A DNA stretch of 64,000 bases from JASLBX01 sp036373915. Lineage in GTDB: Bacteria > Actinomycetota > Actinomycetes > Jiangellales > Jiangellaceae. Position numbers and translations under genes: made by a program. The first letter of the stretch is position 1, and every line of letters begins with the position of its first letter. Where the stretch lies: positions 8,064 to 72,063 of the forward strand of contig DASUUU010000135.1 of assembly GCA_036373915.1 (NCBI GenBank), written 5' to 3'. The notes under the pieces are model-generated. The model worked only from the letters and a program-made list of their open reading frames with translations, was not told the DNA's origin and ran no database searches. This document shows, piece by piece, positions 8,329-16,100 of this stretch.

Positions 8329-11300
8329 CTATGGAGCCACCACCACTTCGGCTGTGGCCGACTCGCCATTGACCGTCACGCTGACTTCGGCGATGCCAGC
8401 GCGCAGCGCGGTGACCGTGCCGGCATCAGGGTCGAGCGCGACGACGGCGTCGCCAGGAGCCTCGGACGCTGCTCCCACGTGCACGCCATCGCCTCCCCAC
8501 ACCGCAGACACCGGCCAGGACACCGGAACCGTTCGGCCGTCGTCCTGCGAGACGGTTGCCGCCACGTCAGCGGTCTCACCCATGACCAGCGCGGCCGGTG
8601 CCGACAGCGAGATCGCATCGACCCGTGGCTTGATCTCGGCTCGTAGCCACGGCGGCCGACTGGACGGACGGCCGGGTCGACGGACGTCGCTTCCGGCTGC
8701 CGGGTCGACCCCAAGCATCGTCCAGCCGGTGAACCCGCCATTGTCCGGCGTCGTGGCGGGGTCCTTGCCCATGTTTCCGGTGATCAGGTACGGCACGCCG
8801 TCGATCGACTCGGCGTGGAACGCTCCGACGTGGCCCCCGACATAGGCCGCGGACTTGCCCGACTCCGCGACGAACCGGCTCAGCCACTGCTCGATCATGG
8901 TCGCCTCGCGCCGGTCGACCAGCTGGCTGTTCTTGGCCGGCAGCGGATCGTTGGGCGGGTGGTGGGCGAAGACCAGAACGCCGCTGACATCGGGATCCTC
9001 AGCAGCATCGTCCAGCGCGCGGCGCAGCTCGAGGATCTGGTCGAACAGGTCGCCACCGGCGCGGAACGTCCCGAAAGCCGAGTTCAGCGTGATGATCCGA
9101 GTGCCGTCGACGTCGAAGGTGTGCTGCGTCGCACCGAACTCGTCGATGAAGTTCTGCAGCGGGCCGCCCTGCACCTCGTGGTTGCCCGGGACGTAGTACC
9201 AGGGGAACTCCACGCCACCCAGTTCCTCGTCCAGGATCTGGCGGGCGAGCGCGAAGTCCACGGTGCTCGCCTCGTCGACGAAGTCCCCGTTGATGATCAA
9301 CACGTCCGGACCGGCCGCCACGATCTCCCGGAGGGTGCGCCGGGCCGCGGCCACCAGGTCGCTGTCGGGATCGCTGCCGACGAACTGCGCGTCGTTCGCG
9401 ACGGCGATCCGCAGCGGGCTGCCGTCGGTCGTGGCTCCTTGCAGCACCACCGGATCGGCGAACGCCTCGCGCTCCGGCACCGCTACCTCCGGAGCGACCC
9501 GGACCTGAATCTCGCTGAACCCCGTCGTCCCGTGGTAGGCGACATCCCCGACCTGCACGGCGTAGATGTCACGGAACGTCAGCGGGTACTCCGTCCCGTC
9601 CGGGACGGGGAAGGTCAGCTGCTGCCAGCCGGTGAACGTGGTGTATCCGCCGTTGAGCGTGACGAGGGTGCCGTTGCGGTCGTAGACGCGCATCCGGATC
9701 CAGGTGCCGTTGCCGTCGCCCTCGACCCAGGCGGTGATCTCCTGCGGCTGGCCCGGTAGTTCGAACTGCGCCGGCGGGGTCGCGTAGGCGGCGCGGGTGT
9801 TGCCGGCCTGGGTGACGAAGTCATAGCTCATCCGAACGCCGGGTCGGCCGTCCGGACCCTCGATGGCCTCGATCGAGCCGGTGGCGCGCGCGAAGGCGAT
9901 CGTCCAATCCTCGGCGTCGGAGAAGTCAGCGACGGTGACGTCCTCCAGTCCGACCGCGATGGCAACCTGCGTCTCGACACCGGCGGCCGTGATCGTCAGC
10001 TCGGCCGACGTCGCGTCTTCGAGACCGCGGACGGTGAGCGTGCCGTCCTGCTCGCCGATCTCCAACTGCTCGTCGCCGCTGATCTCCAGGTCTCGGGCCT
10101 CGAGCGGAGCGCGGAACCCGTCGATGTCGTAGCCCATGAGCTCGATCGGCGCGACGGTCTCGATGTCCGGTAGGACCAGCAGGCCGGTGCTCGGCACGAT
10201 CCGCTGGAGCTCGCCCAGCACAGTGACTTCTGCCTCCCCCCAGGCCGCACGGTCCTGGGCGATGACGTCCGTGGTTCCCGGCGCCTTACCGGTGACGATC
10301 GCCTCGCCGTCCTCGTCCGCCTTCACCGAGGCGACGCGCGGGTCGAAGGCGCGCCAGAGCGGGTCGGAGTCGACGGGCGCGAACGTCTCGTCGTGGCCGT
10401 GCGCGGTCAGCGTTCGGGTGAGTCCGGGGAAGACCCGATCGGACGCCGCCGTGACGGACAGGCCTGCGAGTCGGCCGGATCCGGCCGCGGCGAACAGGCC
10501 GAGCCCGTTCGCGACCCGGCGCTCGGTTCCGTCGGACGGGCTGTTGATCACGGCATGGTCGCTGGTGCCGGGTGTCCGGGCGACCATCGTGGACGAGCCG
10601 CCGCCGTCGAGGTTGAGCGCCTGCTCGGCCCCGAGGTCGGCCATGAACTGGGCCAGCTGGGTCAGCGTCATGCCGCGCGCGTGCGGTTGCCGCCCGTCGA
10701 CGACGACGAGGAACATGGTGGCGCCGTCGTCAGCCAACCCGACGGCGGTCCGTGGTTCGGCGGTCCCAGCGCCGAAGTCTCGGGGCTGACCGTCCACGAC
10801 CAGCAGCTGGTTGCCGCCCAGCGCGACGGTGAGCTCGCCGAAGTCGGTACGCGGGGCGTAGCTGACGTCCACACCGGCGCCGATGCCGGCTGATCCGAGC
10901 AGTGCCTCCGCGCCGGCGTCGCGTCCGACCAGGATCAGCTCGTTCTCCGCGATCTTTCCCTCGCCTGGTGTGTCGCTGACTTCGGCCACGGCACCGTCCA
11001 CCACAGTCACCTCGGCGACCGGGTTGCCGGCCCCGAGTGCATTGGCGCGGGTGTACTCGCCCCACGCGGCGGTGAACACCCCGATTCCGTTGGCCGGGAT
11101 GGAGTGCGTGTTGACGCCCGCCAATTCGAACTCCTCGCCTCCGACGGTGACAGTCCCCTCGAGCAGCACCTGGGCAAGCCGGGCGATGCCGTCGGAGTCG
11201 ACCGTCACCGCATTGGTGTGGCTGCCGACCGGAGAGGTCAGCAGTCCCTCGTCACGGCTGACGCCCACGCCGTTCGGCGCGAAGGACCGGTCGATGTCGT

Positions 11301-11670
11301 AGAAGTCGCCGTTGACCGCCGCTACGGCCCCGCTGGACTCCGCCATCTCCCGGACGGTCGCCGGCTCGCTGACGGTTCCGGAGTACTGGTAGTCCAGGCT
11401 CAGGCCCGGCTCGTCCAGATCGGCGACGAGAACCTGGCCTGCGGACCAGCCTTGCGGGTCGAGGCGCGTGAAGGTGGTGAGCTCGAGGCCGGGTGCGACA
11501 TCAGTGGACTGCCGGTCGAGGACGATCTCGCCCGGCCGGGCCAGGTCGATCTCCGAGCCCGCGGGTGCGGCCGACCCGGGAGCGACGAGTAACGGTGAGG
11601 CCAACGCGAGAGCCGCCCCTGACGCGGCGAGCACGATTGGCCGGCGACGGATGGACGCAAGAAGATCCAT
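8329..11670 (-). CDS. Secreted phosphodiester glycosidase (NAGPA/DUF2233) fused to metallophosphoesterase and Ig-like domains
   Basis: The product is 1113 aa with a signal peptide (MDLLASIRRRPIVLAASGAA, cleaved near APGSAAPA). The phosphodiester glycosidase domain spans about residues 50-390; blocks include AAVNGDFYD, TAVGLADDG and NLDGGGSSTMV (about 353-362). Bacterial Ig-like and beta-sandwich or carbohydrate-binding-like regions follow (about 390-730). A calcineurin-like metallophosphoesterase covers about 760-980, with ANDAQF, INGDFVDE (about 793), PGNHE (about 828), FAHHPP (about 900) and GGHVGAFH (about 944). A final BIG2-like domain closes the protein. The family NAGPA removes GlcNAc or other sugars from phosphodiesters, and the second domain could then remove the phosphate. 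This pairing is an inference. The first metal motif is DxQ rather than DxH. Two DasR-type operators precede the start. Confidence 0.85.
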   Translation of the reverse strand: MDLLASIRRRPIVLAASGAALALASPLLVAPGSAAPAGSEIDLARPGEIVLDRQSTDVAPGLELTTFTRLDPQGWSAGQVLVADLDEPGLSLDYQYSGTVSEPATVREMAESSGAVAAVNGDFYDIDRSFAPNGVGVSRDEGLLTSPVGSHTNAVTVDSDGIARLAQVLLEGTVTVGGEEFELAGVNTHSIPANGIGVFTAAWGEYTRANALGAGNPVAEVTVVDGAVAEVSDTPGEGKIAENELILVGRDAGAEALLGSAGIGAGVDVSYAPRTDFGELTVALGGNQLLVVDGQPRDFGAGTAEPRTAVGLADDGATMFLVVVDGRQPHARGMTLTQLAQFMADLGAEQALNLDGGGSSTMVARTPGTSDHAVINSPSDGTERRVANGLGLFAAAGSGRLAGLSVTAASDRVFPGLTRTLTAHGHDETFAPVDSDPLWRAFDPRVASVKADEDGEAIVTGKAPGTTDVIAQDRAAWGEAEVTVLGELQRIVPSTGLLVLPDIETVAPIELMGYDIDGFRAPLEARDLEISGDEQLEIGEQDGTLTVRGLEDATSAELTITAAGVETQVAIAVGLEDVTVADFSDAEDWTIAFARATGSIEAIEGPDGRPGVRMSYDFVTQAGNTRAAYATPPAQFELPGQPQEITAWVEGDGNGTWIRMRVYDRNGTLVTLNGGYTTFTGWQQLTFPVPDGTEYPLTFRDIYAVQVGDVAYHGTTGFSEIQVRVAPEVAVPEREAFADPVVLQGATTDGSPLRIAVANDAQFVGSDPDSDLVAAARRTLREIVAAGPDVLIINGDFVDEASTVDFALARQILDEELGGVEFPWYYVPGNHEVQGGPLQNFIDEFGATQHTFDVDGTRIITLNSAFGTFRAGGDLFDQILELRRALDDAAEDPDVSGVLVFAHHPPNDPLPAKNSQLVDRREATMIEQWLSRFVAESGKSAAYVGGHVGAFHAESIDGVPYLITGNMGKDPATTPDNGGFTGWTMLGVDPAAGSDVRRPGRPSSRPPWLRAEIKPRVDAISLSAPAALVMGETADVAATVSQDDGRTVPVSWPVSAVWGGDGVHVGAASEAPGDAVVALDPDAGTVTALRAGIAEVSVTVNGESATAEVVVAP

Positions 11671-11687
11671 GGCCCGGACGATAACGG

Positions 11688-11718
11688 TGGTATAGACCGC
11701 TGGCAATGGTATAGACCA
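11688..11718 (-). promoter_or_regulatory. Two dre-like operators (DasR/NagR, GntR-HutC type)
   Basis: TGGTATAGACCA at 11707-11718 is a perfect half-site-symmetric GntR/HutC operator. TGGTATAGACCG at 11688-11699 is a one-mismatch copy, with centres 19 bp apart. They begin 18 bp upstream of the ATG of the glycosidase-phosphoesterase gene. The consensus of DasR in streptomycetes (TGGTCTAGACCA) and of NagR in bacilli (TGGTATAGAC) is close to these sites. Repression relieved by amino-sugar phosphates is inferred. Confidence 0.7.
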
Positions 11719-11785
11719 TGAATCTTTGGTGACCGCCCGGCGGTGTCCTGTTCGCCGGGCGTTCGACGGCCACGCCGCCGGCGGT

Positions 11786-13861
11786 TCAGCCCTCCTCGAT
11801 AGGCCAGCAGTTTCCGGTGCCGAACGCTTGGTCCGAGTCAGGAACCAGCGCATGGTTGCCGTCAGCGATTCGGGCGCACACCTTCGGCGCACCGCCGAGT
11901 GCGGCGACCTGGTTGCTGTCCAGGGGGTGGACCGACGGGTTCTGGTCCTCGATGTACCAGTCGCCGCGCTCGTCCGACGAAGCGTGCGTGCCCATGATCT
12001 CGGCGGGCGGCTCGGCTCCGGTCTCATCGGCGCCGTAGAAGTGGACGTGGAAGCCACCATCGATAGTCGGCGTCGAGCCGGCCCACTCGGCCTCGTACTC
12101 GATCACGAGCTGGCCGTCGCTGATCGTCGCACTTGTAATGCACACCCAGCGCTCGTTGGACATGATCGCCTCGGTGCACTGCTCGTCGGCCGGCTGCTGT
12201 GGCTCTTCCTCCTCTGCGGCCGGCTCTTCTTCCGTTGGCTCCTCCGCGGGCTGCTCGGCCTCCTGCGCATCCGGTTCCGCCTGTTCGGCCACCAGATCGG
12301 GATCGGCCGACTCGTTCGGGTCGTCGTCACCGCTGAGCGCCCAGGCACCCAGCGCGATGGCGCCTGCGAGCACGGCACCGCCGACAACCATCATCGGCAC
12401 CCGGGACCGTCCACCGGACCCGGCATGCCGGGTGGGCGGGCCCGCGGACCCGCCGTCCGAATGGCCGGGACCGGCAGGAGGAGTTGCGCCGGCTTGCTCC
12501 CAGTCTCCCGCGCCGGCCCGGGGCATCATCATCGTCCGCTCGGCCGGCGGTTCGTCGTACTGCGACACCTGTCCACCGGACGTTTGCCCGCCGGACTGGC
12601 GATCATCGAATGCGGCAGCAGCCGGTCCGACGCCGACCGCCTGGCCCTCGTTGGCAACGGCCTGGTCCGCAAGGGGCGAAGCGGCCGGAAACGCAGCGGC
12701 GGCAGCGGCCCCGGCACCGGCAGCGCCGGCGGCTGCTGGAAGGGCCCCACCACCGGCATCCGGAGCATTGCCGCCGTCCGGAGCACCTGGAGACGCTGCT
12801 CCGGCACCGCTGGCAACCCAAGCGGCACCGAGTGCGATCGCATGCTTCGGGTGCGCGTCGACCGCGACCGGCCGGCCGAGCTCGGCGCCGACGAGCTGAG
12901 AAACGATCGGCATCCGTGACGACCCGCCCACAAGCAGCACGGCGTGCAGTTGCTCCGGTGTCACACCTGCCGATCGCAACGCCCGGCGCAACGCCTCGAT
13001 CGATTCGTACAGCGCCGGCCGGACCATGGCCTCGAGTTCGGCCCGGGTCAGGCGGACCTCGGTGCTGAGGTTGGGCAGCAGCACGGGGACGGAGACATCG
13101 GTGTCGGTCGACAGCGCCTCCTTGGCTTCGACGCACTCCTCTCGCAGCCGGGCCACCGCCGCGATGGCCGCCGGGTCACCCTCGTCGAGCTCGTCAAGCT
13201 TGTCGCCGATGGCCCGGTTGACGTGGCTGAACACGGCCGCGTCGAAGTCGATGCCACCGAGACGTTCGATCCCTTCGGGTTGGCCGAGGATCTGGAACCC
13301 GGTGGCGGTCTTCTTCAGCACGGCGGCGTCGAACGTGCCGCCTCCGAGGTCGTAGACCGCGACCAACGCATCCGTCGGCACCGGCCGGCCCTGGGCGTAG
13401 AACGTGGCGGCGGCCTCCGGCTCGGTAGTGAAGCTCACCGGCTGCTCGAGGTTCGCCATCCGGACCGCCTGGTGCAACAAGTCCAGCTTGTATGGGCCCC
13501 AGTTCGCCGGATGGCACACGCAGATCGAGTCGGGCTCGGACCCCTCGCGGGTCGAGACCTCGTCCACCACCCAGCGAAGCAACCGGGCCATGAGAGCCTC
13601 GGCGGCGTAGGGCACGCCGCCGAGCAGCAGCGGCGTCGGGTCGCCGAGCCGGCGTTTGAACTCACGCGCGACCCGATCCGGTTCGGTGAGCGCGCGACGG
13701 CTGGCGGTCTCGCCGGTGACGAACGTCTCGTCGGAACGCAGCAGCACGACCGACGGGATCGCAGCACCGCGACTCCCGAGCGAAGCGATCTCCACCCGGC
13801 TATCGCGCCACGTGGCAGCCGCGGTGTACGTGGTTCCCAGGTCGATTCCAAGTGCGTACAT
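11786..13861 (-). CDS. Hsp70-family protein with membrane span and extracellular cysteine-containing domain
   Basis: The product is 691 aa. Residues 1 to about 350 are an actin-fold Hsp70 ATPase domain: LGIDLGTTYTAA (phosphate 1), TEPEAAATFYA, VYDLGGGTFDAAV (phosphate 2) and LLVGGSSRMPIV. No substrate-binding beta-sandwich follows. Instead there is a long Ala/Pro/Gly linker, a membrane span (about 490-511), an acidic Glu/Pro stretch, and an exported domain of about 130 residues with four cysteines (ends NCWPIEEG). ATG at 13861 is preceded by GGGAG. It therefore looks like a membrane sensor or anchor using an Hsp70 ATPase, not a housekeeping DnaK. It is adjacent to the iniBAC-like genes on the same strand. 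Confidence 0.85.
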   Translation of the reverse strand: MYALGIDLGTTYTAAATWRDSRVEIASLGSRGAAIPSVVLLRSDETFVTGETASRRALTEPDRVAREFKRRLGDPTPLLLGGVPYAAEALMARLLRWVVDEVSTREGSEPDSICVCHPANWGPYKLDLLHQAVRMANLEQPVSFTTEPEAAATFYAQGRPVPTDALVAVYDLGGGTFDAAVLKKTATGFQILGQPEGIERLGGIDFDAAVFSHVNRAIGDKLDELDEGDPAAIAAVARLREECVEAKEALSTDTDVSVPVLLPNLSTEVRLTRAELEAMVRPALYESIEALRRALRSAGVTPEQLHAVLLVGGSSRMPIVSQLVGAELGRPVAVDAHPKHAIALGAAWVASGAGAASPGAPDGGNAPDAGGGALPAAAGAAGAGAAAAAAFPAASPLADQAVANEGQAVGVGPAAAAFDDRQSGGQTSGGQVSQYDEPPAERTMMMPRAGAGDWEQAGATPPAGPGHSDGGSAGPPTRHAGSGGRSRVPMMVVGGAVLAGAIALGAWALSGDDDPNESADPDLVAEQAEPDAQEAEQPAEEPTEEEPAAEEEEPQQPADEQCTEAIMSNERWVCITSATISDGQLVIEYEAEWAGSTPTIDGGFHVHFYGADETGAEPPAEIMGTHASSDERGDWYIEDQNPSVHPLDSNQVAALGGAPKVCARIADGNHALVPDSDQAFGTGNCWPIEEG

Positions 13862-13959
13862 CACAGACGCTCCCAAGGCTCGGTCGTGATCGCAGATCGG
13901 GGAAGATATGGGGTTGTCCCCGACGCCGCGGCGGTGGATGTGTTCGTACAGTTGATGAC

Positions 13960-14571
13960 ATGACTCAAGGCCGGCCGCTGCACACCGTCTTCACGGAGTT
14001 GCTCCACGACGACGTCGCCCGGGAGGCGTACGCGGCCGACCCTGGCGGGCTGCTCGAACCGGCCGGGCACGGTGAGCTGCCCGACGATCTGCTCGCCGAA
14101 GCGATCGTCAGCTTCGCCGACACCGCGCCACCCGAGATCGCCGAACATCTCGCACCGTTCGTGATGGCCCACAGCGCCGTCCCGCTCGACGACGGCGAGC
14201 CGCCGGCCGCTACCACCGGGCTCGGGCTGCTGGCCGACGCGCCGGCCGATGCCGCCGACAGGATCGGTGCGGACGACCTCGACCCCGTGCTCGACGGCAC
14301 GGAGGCCGAGGCCGACCCGGTGGTCGAGGCCGCTCCGGTGTTCGTGGATGCAGGCCCGCCGCTCGACGACCTTGACTTCGGAGGCGGGGCCAAGGACACC
14401 GCACACCCGGCTGACGAGCTTGCGGGTCTGCCTTTCGACGCCCCGCATCCGGTCGAGCCCCCGGCGGTCGACCCGTTCGATGAGATCGGTCCGGTGGAGG
14501 ATCTCCCGCTCAGCGAATCCGCACCCGAGCCGGACGGACTCGACGCCGAAGACGACGGCCTGCCGGAGTAG
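13960..14571 (+). CDS. Small acidic protein with an IniB-N-like N-terminus
   Basis: The product is 203 aa and strongly acidic (Asp, Glu, Pro, Ala), with no membrane span or signal peptide. The first 75 residues look folded (FTELLHDDVAREAYAADPGG, then ELPDDLLAEAIVSFADTAPP); the rest is low complexity. The block YAADPGGLLEPAGHGELPDD can be laid over YAEDPEGTLAAQGITDGDLS of the IniB-like protein in the same cluster, so both probably share an N-terminal module. The gene is divergent from the Hsp70 gene (98 bp apart) and convergent with the IniC-like gene. The function is unknown; a cluster-specific partner is inferred. Confidence 0.65.
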   Translation: MTQGRPLHTVFTELLHDDVAREAYAADPGGLLEPAGHGELPDDLLAEAIVSFADTAPPEIAEHLAPFVMAHSAVPLDDGEPPAATTGLGLLADAPADAADRIGADDLDPVLDGTEAEADPVVEAAPVFVDAGPPLDDLDFGGGAKDTAHPADELAGLPFDAPHPVEPPAVDPFDEIGPVEDLPLSESAPEPDGLDAEDDGLPE

Positions 14572-14588
14572 CGATCCCCGCACCGCGC

Positions 14589-16100
14589 TCATCGTTGGCT
14601 CGCCTGCTGGAGATCGCCTGGCGGCCGCGAACCGTCCCCGCGGCGCGCGAGCTCAGCGAGGATCCCCTCGCAGGACCGCACCGCGATACGTGCGGCGACA
14701 GCCAACTCGTGGCCGGTCATAGGATTCTCCGCACGCTGCTGCCAGCTCGCGAGCGCGGTCGTCGCGGCGGACGCCACTGCCGCGCTGTCCGCATCTGGTG
14801 GCAGCCGAAGCCGGTCGTGGGGCGCCCCACCGGTTCCGCCGATGATTCGCTCGAGGTCGTCCAAGACGGTCTGCCTGCCGGTCACCCACCCCGCGCGCAG
14901 CGAGGACAGCACCCGCAGCTCCCTGAACGGGTGCGCGGAGGCGACCAGCTCTTCGACCGTGGCGGCCACCGCCGCGCTGCCCGGACGCGGTTCTATACGG
15001 GTCAGCGCATCGAGTGCCAGCAACGCTGAGCGGCTCTTGAGAACGTCACGCCGCTCGAAGAACAGCGATTCCAGCACAGCGCGAAGCTCGTTGACCCCGC
15101 TGCGATCGGCGAGCTCGCGGGCCAGCTCGGTCGCCGTCGAAACCACCGCCCGCCGCAGCAAGGCCGTGGCGAGCCGGATGCCGAACAGGCCGAACCGATC
15201 GAGCAGCGCCTGGCGCTCGATCGATGTCAAACCCAACTCCGGCATCAGCTCGATGAACCGGTCCGCCGACAGCAACAGCGCTTCGACCTGTCTGGCAGGG
15301 ACCTCGGCGAGCTTTCTGAGCTGCTGCACTTCGGCCTCGGTGAGGGTGACTGCCGTCTCGGCCAGCAGCCCGGCTACCGGCACCACCGTCTGGACGACTC
15401 GCCGCACCTTGGGATCGGCCCCCAGCCGGGTGGAGATCCGCCGAGCCGAGGCCATGGCGTCGAGGCGGCCCACCCCGATCTCGTCCGCCCGCGAGAGCAC
15501 GCCGATCGCGTTGATGGGATTGGGGCGGGAGACCTCGGTGTCGTGAAAGGCCTGCAGGAACTGCACGTCCTGGGGGTGTAGGTGCCGCATCAGGTACAGG
15601 ACGGCGTCGGCCGGTGTCTCGTCCTCCGCGGTCAGCACCTGCCACGTCCGCCGAGCAGTGGCCTCCGAGAGTGAGCCGATGCCGGGCGTGTCGATGAGCG
15701 TGGCGGTGCGCAGCGCCTGCGACGGCCACGTCACCACGAGTTCGTCCACCTCGTCCGGCGAGAAGCCGGCCAGGTCGATTTCCAGCGCACCGTCGTCACG
15801 GTTGAATCGCAGCTGTCGTGGTTCGCCGTCCCGCGGGTGGGCGACCACCTCGTAGGTATGGCCGTCGCGGTACCAGGTGATGATCCGCGTGCACTCACCG
15901 GCATCAGTGGGTGCCAGGCGCTCGCCGACAAGGGCGTTGAGCAGCGTCGACTTGCCGGCCTTTACCCGGCCCGCCACGGCGACCCGAAGTGGCTCGTCGA
16001 GCCTGGCCCGGATGGCCGCGAGCCGTTCTGCGTTCTCCGTCCCTTGGTACACCGCGAGCGCTTGATCGAGAGCCGCCCGCGTGCGGTCGACGAGATTCAC
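14589..16100 (-). CDS. iniC: Dynamin-like GTPase, IniC-like
   Basis: The product is 503 aa. The GTPase domain is N-terminal: G1 GRVKAGKST (about residues 43-51), a G2 threonine near ECTRIITWY, G3 DTPGIG, and G4 reading SRAD. The helical C-terminal half would form the dynamin stalk. No clear membrane paddle is seen, unlike in its partner. Its ATG overlaps the stop of the preceding gene by 4 nt, so the two GTPases are made together, as bacterial dynamin pairs are. In mycobacteria iniA and iniC belong to the isoniazid-induced iniBAC operon and act on envelope membranes. The ini name is by order and resemblance, not proven orthology. Confidence 0.82.
   Translation of the reverse strand: MNLVDRTRAALDQALAVYQGTENAERLAAIRARLDEPLRVAVAGRVKAGKSTLLNALVGERLAPTDAGECTRIITWYRDGHTYEVVAHPRDGEPRQLRFNRDDGALEIDLAGFSPDEVDELVVTWPSQALRTATLIDTPGIGSLSEATARRTWQVLTAEDETPADAVLYLMRHLHPQDVQFLQAFHDTEVSRPNPINAIGVLSRADEIGVGRLDAMASARRISTRLGADPKVRRVVQTVVPVAGLLAETAVTLTEAEVQQLRKLAEVPARQVEALLLSADRFIELMPELGLTSIERQALLDRFGLFGIRLATALLRRAVVSTATELARELADRSGVNELRAVLESLFFERRDVLKSRSALLALDALTRIEPRPGSAAVAATVEELVASAHPFRELRVLSSLRAGWVTGRQTVLDDLERIIGGTGGAPHDRLRLPPDADSAAVASAATTALASWQQRAENPMTGHELAVAARIAVRSCEGILAELARRGDGSRPPGDLQQASQR

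Noticed and set aside
12131..12155. TTGTAATGCACACCCAGCGC resembles the TTTGCAATGCACACC repeat arm
   Set aside because: It lies inside the Hsp70 coding region and encodes conserved-looking residues (ERWVCITSA in reverse); there is no facing arm. Treated as coincidence.
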